Assembly: GCA_905182455.1 (NCBI GenBank)
Contig: CAJJBJ010000002.1
Location: forward strand, 558,001 to 622,000
Direction of reading: 5' to 3'
DNA length: 64,000 nt
Source: an uncultured Planktomarina sp.
GTDB taxonomy: Bacteria > Pseudomonadota > Alphaproteobacteria > Rhodobacterales > Rhodobacteraceae
Positions 52,401 to 59,765 of the stretch are shown piece by piece; position 1 is the first letter of the stretch; each line of letters opens with the position of its first letter. The notes beneath the pieces were generated by a model. It was not told the origin of the DNA and made no database searches. It saw only the letters and a program-made list of their open reading frames with translations. The position numbers and the translations under genes were made by a program.

Positions 52401-52814
52401 GACGCCAGCTACACCTTTGCCGGGCTCATCCAACACCTGCCCAGTTACAAATAATGCCCATGTAGTGGCATTCACCAAGGTAGAATGGCTGTCACCCAAA
52501 TGTTTACCCCATTCCGAGGGCGCAATCTTGTCTTCAATCAAAGCATCCATCGTGGCGGCATCCGGCACGCGTAGCAAGGCCTCAGCCAGACACATCAGAG
52601 CTACGCCTTCATCAGAAGACAGCCCGTATTCGCCCAAAAACAATTCCATCATAGACGGTTTGGCAGAATGGCGCAGCTGTTCGACCATGGCGCAGGCATG
52701 TTTGGCAATGTCTTCGCGGGCTTCAGCACCAGGAGCAAAGGCCGCTAAAGCCGCAAGTACATCTGTGTCAGAAATAAATGTCTTCGAACGCATGTCCGCG
52801 CGAATTGTATCCAT
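49455..52814 (-). CDS. putA: Bifunctional proline dehydrogenase / P5C dehydrogenase (PutA, no RHH domain)
   Basis: A protein of about 1119 residues. An N-terminal arm (1-140) is followed by the FAD proline dehydrogenase barrel (to about 460, with ISIKLSALHPTYD and MVRLVKGAYWD), then an aldehyde dehydrogenase domain (about 530-960) with the active cysteine in FQSAGQRCSALR and glutamate in LIAETGGLNAMI, and a C-terminal domain. There is no ribbon-helix-helix DNA-binding domain, so unlike E. coli PutA it should not repress its own gene. It converts proline to glutamate at the inner membrane, passing electrons to quinone. The ATG at 52814 overlaps the stop of the ornithine cyclodeaminase gene (TGATG). 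Confidence 0.95.
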   Translation of the reverse strand: MDTIRADMRSKTFISDTDVLAALAAFAPGAEAREDIAKHACAMVEQLRHSAKPSMMELFLGEYGLSSDEGVALMCLAEALLRVPDAATMDALIEDKIAPSEWGKHLGDSHSTLVNATTWALFVTGQVLDEPGKGVAGVLRGAIKRLGEPVIRQAVARVMREMGQQFVLGQTIQKAIKRAGILEAQSYSYSYDMLGEAAVNDADARSYHMAYADAIAQISRAASGDDIRTNPGISIKLSALHPTYDLLHRDHVMRDLVPRARSLALLAKSAGIGLNIDAEEAARLDLSLDVIEAVLSEPSLAGWDGFGVVVQAYGKRAAHVIDWLYHLAERLDRRIMVRLVKGAYWDTEIKLAQVESLPGFPVLAAKSHTDINYICCAAKLLAMSDRIYPQFATHNAHTIAAVLHGAAEQGTSDFEFQRLHGMGEALHDQVVKRQGVKCRIYAPVGHHSDLLAYLVRRLLENGANSSFVNQIFDADVPSALVAADPFEKLGEAGPQIADPQDIFAPMRPNSMGFDLSNPLVLAELQAARATPQDWDFGDVGEIQAVINPATGTRIGQVRYLSPQQAARTVEAATPWDADPSTRAHVLRQAADLYEAHAGELFALLTHEAGKTLSDCIGELREAVDFLRYYAAEADRQQFSGDGIFTCISPWNFPLAIFTGQIAAALAAGNGVLAKPAESTSMIAHVAVDLLHQAGVPEACLHLVPGEGAVVGPVLCSAPALSGVCFTGSTATAQRINRTMADTLAPQAPLIAETGGLNAMIVDSTALLEQAVGDVLISAFQSAGQRCSALRVLYVQQDIAAEFQQMLFGAMQTLVVGNPANADCDVGPVIDSAAQVKILHYIAQSEILFQTRAPDTGTFVAPTVVAVQGIGALSEEIFGPVLHLATFAAKDLDRVIDDINASGYGLTFGFHSRIDDRVQRIVSRIDVGNLYINRNQIGAVVGSQPFGGHGLSGTGPKAGGPRYLPRFAAQHPLSDHGDMPPVLSLEQVTAALEVKPAQVTYEVEDLPGPTGESNRYVLTPRARVLCIGRGAEQNARRARALGCRAVAASLGHEYLSKIADLDAVIYAGADAKSIRQTLSLREGPIVPLLMDEGFETWLLREQSICINTTAAGGDAALMAS

Positions 52815-53872
52815 CAAAGCACTCCTTTGGCGCGATTGACCATGCCAAACAAGTCGCGCGGGTCATCTGGATCAGCGAGCAAGTCCAAATCGATATAATG
52901 GCCGGTGCGTTCTAATTGATCGCGCACATAGCGCAAAGCAGAGAAATCTTCCGTCGCAAAGCCTACACTGTCAAACAAGGTGATTTGCCGATCCGAACTT
53001 CGACCTGGCAGCTGCCCCGTGATCACTTGCCACAATTCTGTGACGGGATGATCTGGGTCCAAAGCCTGAATTTCGCCCTCAATCCGTGTTTGCGGTGGGT
53101 ATTCCACAAAAATATCAGAGCGTAGCAAAATATCACGGTGCAGCTCTGTCTTGCCTGGGCAATCACCGCCAATCGCATTTATATGCACCCCTGATCCGAC
53201 CATATTATCGGTTAAAACAGTCGCGTTTTGCTTGTCTGCGGTGCAGGTAGTGATAATATCCGCCCCGGTGACAGCTGCCTCCGCGGTTGTGCAAATCGTG
53301 ACATCAAGTCCGGAGTTTTCCAAGTTTTTTACAGCCTTATGCGTGGCTCGGGCATCGACATCATACAGCCGCACGGCAGTGATTCCTACAATTTCTTGAA
53401 AAGCCAGTGCTTGAAATTCGCATTGTGCGCCATTGCCGATCAACGCCATTGTACTCGCGCGCTTGGGAGCCAGATATTTGGCCGCCATTGCGCTAGTCGC
53501 GGCGGTGCGCAGGGCGGTCAGCACGGTCATTTCTGAAAACAACACCGGATATCCGTTGGACACTTGAGCCAACACGCCAAAAGCGGTCACCGTTTGAAAG
53601 CCACGGGCCATATTCGCCGGATGGCCGTTTACATATTTAAAGCCATAATACTCACCGTCAGACGTGGGCATCAATTCGATCACCCCCTCTTCAGAATGCG
53701 CGCCAATTCTTGGAGTTTTGTCAAACAATGGCCAACGGGTGAAATCTGCCTCAATATAAGCACAAATTTCGCGCATCATTTGACCAGGACCAATCGAATT
53801 GACAATCCGCATCATGTCTTGCACCGAAACGAATGGCACCATGGCCAAAGCTGAAGGGTTGAGATTGGGCAT
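52814..53872 (-). CDS. ocd: Ornithine cyclodeaminase
   Basis: The 352-residue protein is of the ornithine cyclodeaminase/mu-crystallin family: SEMTVLTALRTAATSAMAAK, the NAD-binding segment LIGNGAQCEFQALAF, and the IGGDCPGKTELHRDIL segment with the aspartate typical of true cyclodeaminases. It turns ornithine directly into proline and ammonia. The pattern and its position between arginase and putA make this assignment strong; alanine dehydrogenase-type relatives are less likely. It starts one base after the arginase stop and overlaps the putA start. Confidence 0.93.
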   Translation of the reverse strand: MPNLNPSALAMVPFVSVQDMMRIVNSIGPGQMMREICAYIEADFTRWPLFDKTPRIGAHSEEGVIELMPTSDGEYYGFKYVNGHPANMARGFQTVTAFGVLAQVSNGYPVLFSEMTVLTALRTAATSAMAAKYLAPKRASTMALIGNGAQCEFQALAFQEIVGITAVRLYDVDARATHKAVKNLENSGLDVTICTTAEAAVTGADIITTCTADKQNATVLTDNMVGSGVHINAIGGDCPGKTELHRDILLRSDIFVEYPPQTRIEGEIQALDPDHPVTELWQVITGQLPGRSSDRQITLFDSVGFATEDFSALRYVRDQLERTGHYIDLDLLADPDDPRDLFGMVNRAKGVL

Positions 53873-53873
53873 G

Positions 53874-54803
53874 TCATAGTCCTCTCGTGCGGCGATCCAA
53901 TACCTTCCGACCCAAAAGCGAGGCCGTTAGATCACACATTAGCGTTGCGGTTTTGCCTCGAATGTCGAGGAACGGGTTCAATTCAGTAAGATCAAGTGAG
54001 CTGGCCAAGCCGCTGTCATGGATCAGTTCCATGATCAGGTGTGCTTCGCGAAAAGTAGCACCGCCTGGGACGGTAGTGCCCACGGCAGGGGCAATTTCTG
54101 GGTCCAGAAAATCCACATCAAAGCTGACATGCAAAAGCCCATTTGCCGCCGTAACCCGCTGCAAAAATGCCTCCATTGGTTTAGCCACGCCCAATTCGTC
54201 AATCCGGCGCATGTCATAAACGTCTATGCCCAAGTCGCGGATAAACTGGTGCTCGGCCTCATCCACCGACCGCAGACCCATCATACAAATATTGGCAGGA
54301 TCCAACGGGGCCAGTACGGGAGGGAAAATGCCCTCAAAGCTGGGCATACCAAGCGCATAAGCCATAGGAGTCCCATGCAAATGCCCGCTCACTGTGCTGG
54401 TCAATGTGTTCATATCGGGGTGAGCATCGAGCCACAGTACAAATTGTGGCCGCCCAACAGCTGCGGCCGCTTGGGCCACGCCAGTCAATGTACCTGCCGC
54501 CATCGAATGATCGCCACCAATGAAGATCGGGAAAGTATCTTGGGCTGCAAGTTCAGCAGCGCGGCTTTGAATGTCACGTGTCCATGCCACAATTTCCGAG
54601 AGTTTTTTGAGATGCGTGGGGCCAGAGACCTCAGGGATATCTGTCGGAAAGGGTAAATCCCCCAAATCTGACAGGCCAAACCCCTGGCTCGTGACAACAT
54701 CACCCAAGCCCGCAGTGCGAAAAGCATCTGGGCCCATCAGACAGCCACCCCGGCCGGTGCCAGCCTGCAATGGCAGGCCTAAGATTGTACAATGACGGGT
54801 CAT
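53874..54803 (-). CDS. Arginase
   Basis: A 309-residue ureohydrolase with manganese ligands in GGDHS (96-100), DAHPD (126-130) and DVDFLDP (229-235). The order and spacing match arginase, which splits arginine into ornithine and urea; agmatinase or formiminoglutamase are less likely because ornithine cyclodeaminase follows. The start at 54803 (MTRHCTILG) has GGAG seven bases upstream, better than the ATG at 54821. The gene opens the three-gene unit arginase-ocd-putA and is divergent from an Lrp/AsnC gene. Confidence 0.92.
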   Translation of the reverse strand: MTRHCTILGLPLQAGTGRGGCLMGPDAFRTAGLGDVVTSQGFGLSDLGDLPFPTDIPEVSGPTHLKKLSEIVAWTRDIQSRAAELAAQDTFPIFIGGDHSMAAGTLTGVAQAAAAVGRPQFVLWLDAHPDMNTLTSTVSGHLHGTPMAYALGMPSFEGIFPPVLAPLDPANICMMGLRSVDEAEHQFIRDLGIDVYDMRRIDELGVAKPMEAFLQRVTAANGLLHVSFDVDFLDPEIAPAVGTTVPGGATFREAHLIMELIHDSGLASSLDLTELNPFLDIRGKTATLMCDLTASLLGRKVLDRRTRGL

Positions 54804-54851
54804 AAGTAGCTCCAAAAGCATGTATTTTTCGAGACATTGTCATGATCCATC

Positions 54852-54879
54852 TTGAACAATGAGCCTAAATAGTGTTCAA
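54852..54879. promoter_or_regulatory. Probable Lrp-type operator between arginase and regulator genes
   Basis: TTGAACA at 54852-54858 and TGTTCAA at 54873-54879 are perfect seven-base arms with 14 bases between, in the A/T-rich divergent interval. A third related site, GATCAAT, follows at 54894. Placement and symmetry suit an Lrp/AsnC dimer or octamer that senses arginine or ornithine. Confidence 0.55.
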
Positions 54880-54921
54880 TATATATAATTAGTGATCAAT
54901 TTTTAGGAACTTTTATACAAA

Positions 54922-55350
54922 ATGACTAGACTAGATGACATCGATCGAAAAATCATTGCGCGCCTTCAAATCGATGGCCGCGCCACGGTCACAACTTTGG
55001 CCGGAGTATTGGAACTTGCACGTGGTACGGTGCAGACCCGCCTGACCAGATTGATCGACAGCCGCACCATCAAACGCTTCACAATCGATTTAAACACTCT
55101 GGAAGCCAATGAGTTGGTGCGCGCTGTGATGATGATCGAAGTGCGGGGCAATACTGCCAACGCCGTACAGAAAGCTCTCAAGCGCATGCCCGAGGTCTCG
55201 GCGTTGCATCGCACCTGTGGGGTATGGGATTTGGTGGTCGAGCTGGAAACCACCAGCCTATATGAGTTTGACAGCGTGTTGTCGCGGATCAGAGAACTCC
55301 CTGGCGTATCAAACTCCGAGACCTGCCCCTTGCTGCGGCGTGTTAGCTGA
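54922..55350 (+). CDS. Lrp/AsnC family transcriptional regulator
   Basis: A 142-residue protein with an N-terminal helix-turn-helix (LDDIDRKIIARLQIDGRATV, then LELARGTVQTRLTRLIDSRTI) and a C-terminal ligand-binding RAM domain (LVRAVMMIEVRGNTA onward, GVWDLVVELETTSL). Such regulators of the ArcR/PutR type activate amino acid catabolic operons on binding the amino acid. It faces the arginase-ocd-putA operon, its probable target, with an inverted repeat between them. Its end overlaps the end of the convergent hydrolase gene by eight bases. Confidence 0.92.
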   Translation: MTRLDDIDRKIIARLQIDGRATVTTLAGVLELARGTVQTRLTRLIDSRTIKRFTIDLNTLEANELVRAVMMIEVRGNTANAVQKALKRMPEVSALHRTCGVWDLVVELETTSLYEFDSVLSRIRELPGVSNSETCPLLRRVS

Positions 55351-56158
55351 ACGGCTGCGCGTTAAGGAATTTCAAAATCGGGGCGGTGAACGCCTCTGGA
55401 TCCTCCATCATGCCCAAATGCTTTAGCTTTGGCACAATCAAACTTTGCGCCCCAGCTATTTCACTCGCAATCTCGTGGCTCATATCCGGCGTAGAACCAG
55501 TGTCATTCTCACAGGTGATAACCAATGCGGGATGGCGGATTGCCGGGCTTGGCCGGATCAACTCGCGCACCCCATGCGCCAAGACCCAAGCAGACTGACC
55601 ATAGCTCACAGGATCCGCCGCAAGCCGCCAATCTGTCACCCGCGCGGGCGCATCAGTTCCAGAGGTCAAAAACTCAGGCGTGAACCATCGATCCAGCGCG
55701 GCTGCCATTGTGGCCATAGCCCCTTTGTCTAAGGCTTTGCGGGCGCGTTCTTCGACGGCGGCCTGCATATCCGTTCCACGGTCATGGGGAGAATTTACAA
55801 TCACCAATGACCGCAGCATATCAGGGTGATCCATTGCAAAGCGCCGGTTGATCATCCCCCCAATCGAAAAGCCCACGAGATGCGCCGGGCCCAAGGCGGT
55901 TTCCTGCAACATTCCAGATATTTGCTCAGAAAACACCTTTAAGCTCAGATCTTCGCGCGCTGCCGCACTGGTCTCATGGCCAAAGAGATCATAGGTGAGC
56001 ACCCTATAACGGGCCGATAAGGCAGGCAGATGCGCCTCCCAGAACTGCGATGACAGCCCCAAACCATGGATCAACACCACTGCTGGCGCGCCCTGCGGCC
56101 CATGCAGCGCATAGGCGGTGCCATCGGAGGCCTTAAACACCGGCAGGGTTGTCCACAT
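55343..56158 (-). CDS. Alpha/beta hydrolase (3-oxoadipate enol-lactonase-like)
   Basis: The 271-residue protein has the alpha/beta hydrolase pattern: oxyanion-hole motif LIHGLGLSSQFW near residue 27, nucleophile elbow GFSIGGMINR with serine near residue 95, an acid in CENDTGSTPD and the catalytic histidine in KLKHLGMMEDPE. Layout is that of enol-lactonases and carboxylesterases. The start at 56158 (MWTTLPVF) overlaps the end of the DUF1185 gene by 26 bases and is the best fit to the family. It is the last gene of a four-gene minus-strand operon of unknown pathway. Confidence 0.82.
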   Translation of the reverse strand: MWTTLPVFKASDGTAYALHGPQGAPAVVLIHGLGLSSQFWEAHLPALSARYRVLTYDLFGHETSAAAREDLSLKVFSEQISGMLQETALGPAHLVGFSIGGMINRRFAMDHPDMLRSLVIVNSPHDRGTDMQAAVEERARKALDKGAMATMAAALDRWFTPEFLTSGTDAPARVTDWRLAADPVSYGQSAWVLAHGVRELIRPSPAIRHPALVITCENDTGSTPDMSHEIASEIAGAQSLIVPKLKHLGMMEDPEAFTAPILKFLNAQPFS

Positions 56159-56730
56159 CACGGCCCATATCACGCAAATCATCATAGCGATTGCCAATCC
56201 GGTGCAGCGGGTGCCCGCCAATTGACGCGCCCAAGGCAATCAAAATCTCATCGTCGGCCGGCGCATCTGGCACAGTGGTGTGAATGGTTTGATAGTGGCT
56301 GCGCATGCCACCATCATCTTTGTGCATCAAAGGGATCATCAAAGAGGTGCCCGCCGCACCCCGTGTATTGGTGAACGCCAAATAAGACTTGGCGTTGATT
56401 GCTTCTCGGAATTGATTGCCGAAATGCAACGTGTGGGTCATGGCTTGGGCATGTTCAATTTCGCCCCCCATGCCAACAATGCTAGCCTTGCCGCAGCCTT
56501 CAAGCGCATCGCCACAGACCTCCAGCAACATATCCGTCAGCAGCTTACCCAAGACAGGTCCATGCTCCTTGAATTTCAGGGCGCAGGTGTTCCACCCAAC
56601 CTCGACCAAACCACGGATTTTTCACAATCGCAATCGCGCTCACCAATTTGGTGGGTACTTGCACGGCCTTGCCGCCCTCTTCAAAGGTGGTTTGCACAAG
56701 TGTTAGAGTGCGACGAATTACAATACTCAT
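56133..56730 (-). pseudogene. DUF1185 (amino acid synthesis family) protein, frameshifted
   Basis: The N-terminus (MSIVIRRTLTLVQTTFEEGG to KNPWFGRGWVE) lies in one frame from ATG 56730, with AAAGGA upstream. The rest (KEHGPVLGKLL, GKASIVGMGGEIEHAQAM, IPLMHKDDGGMRSHY, PDAPADDEILIALG) lies in another frame ending at 56133. Removing one base from the TT at 56572-56573 restores EIKEHG and a single protein of about 198 residues, the normal family size. DUF1185 proteins are of unknown biochemistry and often sit with luciferase-like monooxygenases and hydrolases in amide or heterocycle catabolism. Both neighbours are intact, so the break may be an artefact. Confidence 0.8.
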
Positions 56731-56740
56731 GGGATATCCT

Positions 56741-57775
56741 TTAGGTAAATTCAGGCATGACATGATCGATGAAGCTTTGCAAAGACCGCTTTTGCACATC
56801 CATCTCAAGACCCATCGACGCGTAATAGATGAAGGCATCCACGCCCAAAGCCTCATAAGTCCGCAGTTTTTCAATGACTGTCTCTGGACTGCCGAACATG
56901 AGGTTTTCTTCCAGCATTTTGGGCTCAACCCGCACGTTACCTTCCAGCTCCTCCGCTGGCACGTTGTCGGCAAAACCATTGCGTACGTCACCAGTTTTGG
57001 TCATCACATTGCCAAACTTTCCTAAAACATTGCGAATGGCCACCATGGCCGCGTTGCGATCATCCTCGGTCTCATAAACCGCCGTATGGCGCATCAGAGC
57101 AAAGCTGCCAGACCATGTCCCCCCCGCCTTAGTGATTGCCTCATCCAATTGAGATTTATACTTCTCAGCCTCAGCGAAGGGCATACTGAAGGGCCAACAC
57201 ATGATGTTGCAATCATGGGCCACCGCATAATCAAAGGTGATCGGAGAGCGCGCAGCCACCCACATCGGCACCGTCTCTTGCAAAGGTTTTGGGCAAGAGG
57301 TTGCGGCTGGGAACTGCCAATATTGCCCATCATGGGTCACATCGCCTTGCCACAGCTTGCGCACTAAGGGCAGCATTTCTTGCATATAGCGCCAGCTGTC
57401 CGTCTGTACGAGACCAGGCTTCATACGGTCAAATTCACGCTGATAAGCGCCCGAACCAAGGCCCAGCTCCAAACGCCCCCCAGACAAAAGGTCCACCATC
57501 GCAGCCTCTCCGGCGAGATTGATTGGATGCCAATAGGCCGCGTTGGCCACGCCGCACCCTAGTCGGATATTTTGCGTATGATCTGCCCACCATGTCATGA
57601 TCTGAAACGGGTTTGGCGCGATGGTCATCTCCAAAGCATGATGCTCTGCGGCCCAAGCAATCTTAAACCCAGCCCGATCGGCCATCTGCACCATGTCGAT
57701 CACATGATCTCGCACTGCAACCATATCAGTTTGCGCGTCCATACGTTCTAAGTTTATTGCAATATGAAATTTCAT
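56741..57775 (-). CDS. LLM class flavin-dependent monooxygenase (luciferase-like)
   Basis: A 344-residue bacterial luciferase-family barrel starting MKFHIAINLERMD. It contains ADRAGFKIAWAAEHHALEM near residue 35, the RLGCGVANAAYWHPINLAGEAAM and GGRLELGLGSGAYQREFDRM segments and a C-terminal GSPETVIEKL. Such enzymes use reduced flavin and oxygen to hydroxylate or cleave substrates, including sulfonates, amines and cyclic compounds. The start at 57775 is four bases after the aldehyde dehydrogenase stop. The substrate is unknown; position with an aldehyde dehydrogenase suggests that it yields an aldehyde. Confidence 0.88.
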   Translation of the reverse strand: MKFHIAINLERMDAQTDMVAVRDHVIDMVQMADRAGFKIAWAAEHHALEMTIAPNPFQIMTWWADHTQNIRLGCGVANAAYWHPINLAGEAAMVDLLSGGRLELGLGSGAYQREFDRMKPGLVQTDSWRYMQEMLPLVRKLWQGDVTHDGQYWQFPAATSCPKPLQETVPMWVAARSPITFDYAVAHDCNIMCWPFSMPFAEAEKYKSQLDEAITKAGGTWSGSFALMRHTAVYETEDDRNAAMVAIRNVLGKFGNVMTKTGDVRNGFADNVPAEELEGNVRVEPKMLEENLMFGSPETVIEKLRTYEALGVDAFIYYASMGLEMDVQKRSLQSFIDHVMPEFT

Positions 57776-57779
57776 GGGG

Positions 57780-59231
57780 TCACCGAGGTTGAAACGGATT
57801 GGCGATTGGCTCATCCGATAGGTTGATCCAAATGGTTTTAGCGCGGGTGTAGTCATACATGGCCTGCAACCCCGCCTCGCGGCCATGACCTGAAGTTTTC
57901 ACCCCACCAAATTCGGCAATCGGTGAAATCATACGGTAGGTGTTCACCCAAACCATGCCAGACTTCAGCTTCTTTGCCATTCGGATTTGACGCGCGCCAT
58001 CGCGGGTAAACAGGCCAGCAGCCAAACCATGTTTGGTATCATTGGCCAGCTCGATAGCCTCTGCTTCAGTCGTGAAGCGCTGAACGGCGAGAACTGGGCC
58101 GAAGAGCTCCGTGTCAACGATGGTCATATCTTGGCGTGGACATTCGATGATTGTGGGTTCAAAGAACAAACCCGGCCCCGGTATCCGCTTACCGCCACAT
58201 AAAATACGCCCACCCTCTTGCTCGGCAATCGCAACTTGCGTCTCGATATGGGCAATCTGGCCTGTGGTGCAAAGTGGGCCCATTTCCGTTTCTTCGGCCT
58301 GCGGGTCACCAATCACCAGAGCTTTTGCGATGGCCACTATCCGTTCGAGGAAATCATCGGCAATATCTTCATGCAGATACAGCCGCGAGCCCGCCACGCA
58401 GGATTGGCCACTGGCCGCAAAAATGCCCGCCACCGCACCATTCACTGCACTCTCGATATTGGCGTCATCAAATACGATAAAGGGGGACTTGCCACCTAGC
58501 TCAAGGCTCACCTCTGCAAAATTTTCTGCAGAGTTGATGATCACCTGCGCCGCAGCGGAAAAGCCGCCCGTAAAAGCCACCCGCGCCACCTTTGCGTGAC
58601 GTGTCAGTTCGCGCCCGCAGACAGCCCCATGCCCGGTGATGATATTGACCACCCCCGGCGGAATCTCGGCTTGCGCCACTAATTTTCCAAATGCCAAAAG
58701 TGGGGCACTGGCATGTTCGCTGGCTTTCATGACCATCGTGTTTCCCGCCGCTAAGGCTGGACCCAATTTGGTTGCCATCAAAAACATCTGGCTGTTCCAC
58801 GGGATCACAGCCGCAATCACACCCAGTGGCTCGCGGTCGGTGAACACAAACATATCGGGCTTGTCGATGGGCAGCGTATCACCACTGACCTTATCGGCAG
58901 CCCCCGCAAAAAAATGTAAATATTCAGCAATATAAGTTGCCTGCCACGCTGTCTCTTTGAACATCTTGCCCGTGTCGCGGGTCTCAATCCGGCCAATTTC
59001 TTCAGAATGAGCGGCCAAAAGATCCGCGAGCAGTGCCAAATGCTTACCCCTTTGCGTGGCTGTCATAGCCCCCCAAGGCCCCTCGAGCGCCGCCTCAGCC
59101 GCATCTACAGCACGATTTACATCCACAGCCGTGGCCTCAGGAATCGTCGCCCAAACTTCTCCTGTGGACGGATCCATACAGTCAAACGAAACCCCATCAG
59201 ACGCTGCACACCATGCGCCGTCGATCAGCAT
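57780..59231 (-). CDS. Aldehyde dehydrogenase (NAD(P)-dependent)
   Basis: A 483-residue aldehyde dehydrogenase with PLGVIAAVIPWNSQMFLMAT, the glutamate motif LELGGKSPF near residue 245 and the active cysteine in FAASGQSCVAGSRLY near residue 283. The pattern resembles enzymes for betaine, amino or phenylacetaldehydes. The start is doubtful. The ATG at 59231 has only a weak site, whereas an ATG at 59254-59256 has a strong GAGGG site but is out of frame by one base; removing one base near 59232 would give MAQIETLRNLIDGAW and 491 residues, a common N-terminus for the family. It is the first gene of the operon ending with the hydrolase. Confidence 0.9.
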   Translation of the reverse strand: MLIDGAWCAASDGVSFDCMDPSTGEVWATIPEATAVDVNRAVDAAEAALEGPWGAMTATQRGKHLALLADLLAAHSEEIGRIETRDTGKMFKETAWQATYIAEYLHFFAGAADKVSGDTLPIDKPDMFVFTDREPLGVIAAVIPWNSQMFLMATKLGPALAAGNTMVMKASEHASAPLLAFGKLVAQAEIPPGVVNIITGHGAVCGRELTRHAKVARVAFTGGFSAAAQVIINSAENFAEVSLELGGKSPFIVFDDANIESAVNGAVAGIFAASGQSCVAGSRLYLHEDIADDFLERIVAIAKALVIGDPQAEETEMGPLCTTGQIAHIETQVAIAEQEGGRILCGGKRIPGPGLFFEPTIIECPRQDMTIVDTELFGPVLAVQRFTTEAEAIELANDTKHGLAAGLFTRDGARQIRMAKKLKSGMVWVNTYRMISPIAEFGGVKTSGHGREAGLQAMYDYTRAKTIWINLSDEPIANPFQPR

Positions 59232-59443
59232 TTCTCAATGTTTCTATTTGCGCCATAGGACCCTCAAAATATTTGGTACAGGTTGGACCTTAGCAAACAT
59301 CTATAATATAGAAAGAAAAATTATAGCGATAAATGTTTTGGAAAATACCGTCTTCTGGCGAACTAAGGACACGGCTGTAAGGCGTTGTTTTTAAGAGGTG
59401 GAAGGATTAGCACCAGACGCCAAAGCGCCGCGTGCTAATCGTG

Positions 59444-59735
59444 TTAAGCTAGGCTCACGCCATGCAGACGCTCAGATCTGCGGCGCAGTAATTCAACCGT
59501 GGTGAGCAGCAAGATCGAGATGATCACCAAAATTGTAACCACCGCCGAAATTGTGGGTGAAAATCTGCTCACGGATACCGCTGAACATTTACCTTGGGAT
59601 CTTGCGCTGACGCACATTTGCCAATTGTAAAACTGCAACAACTTCATCAAAGCTGGTGACGAACGCAAACAAGGCGCCTGAAATCACACCCATAATATCA
59701 ATGGCATTTGCACCTTAAAGAAGGTCCAAATCTAC
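59444..59735 (-). pseudogene. Decayed C-terminal remnant of an ABC transporter permease (PotC-like)
   Basis: On the minus strand this stretch matches, with frame changes and one in-frame stop, the last 90 or so codons of the PotC-like gene next door. Recognisable segments are VQMPLIL at about 59725, a broken SFDEVVAVL region, then SPTISAVVTILV and LLRRRSERLHG, against SPTILAVATILV and LLRRRSERLRG in the intact gene. It differs by many substitutions, so it is an older paralogue, not a fresh copy. The remaining bases of the 509-base gap 59257-59765 hold only the aldehyde dehydrogenase promoter region. Confidence 0.8.
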
Positions 59736-59765
59736 ATATTTATACATATTAGAAATTTAGTGTAT

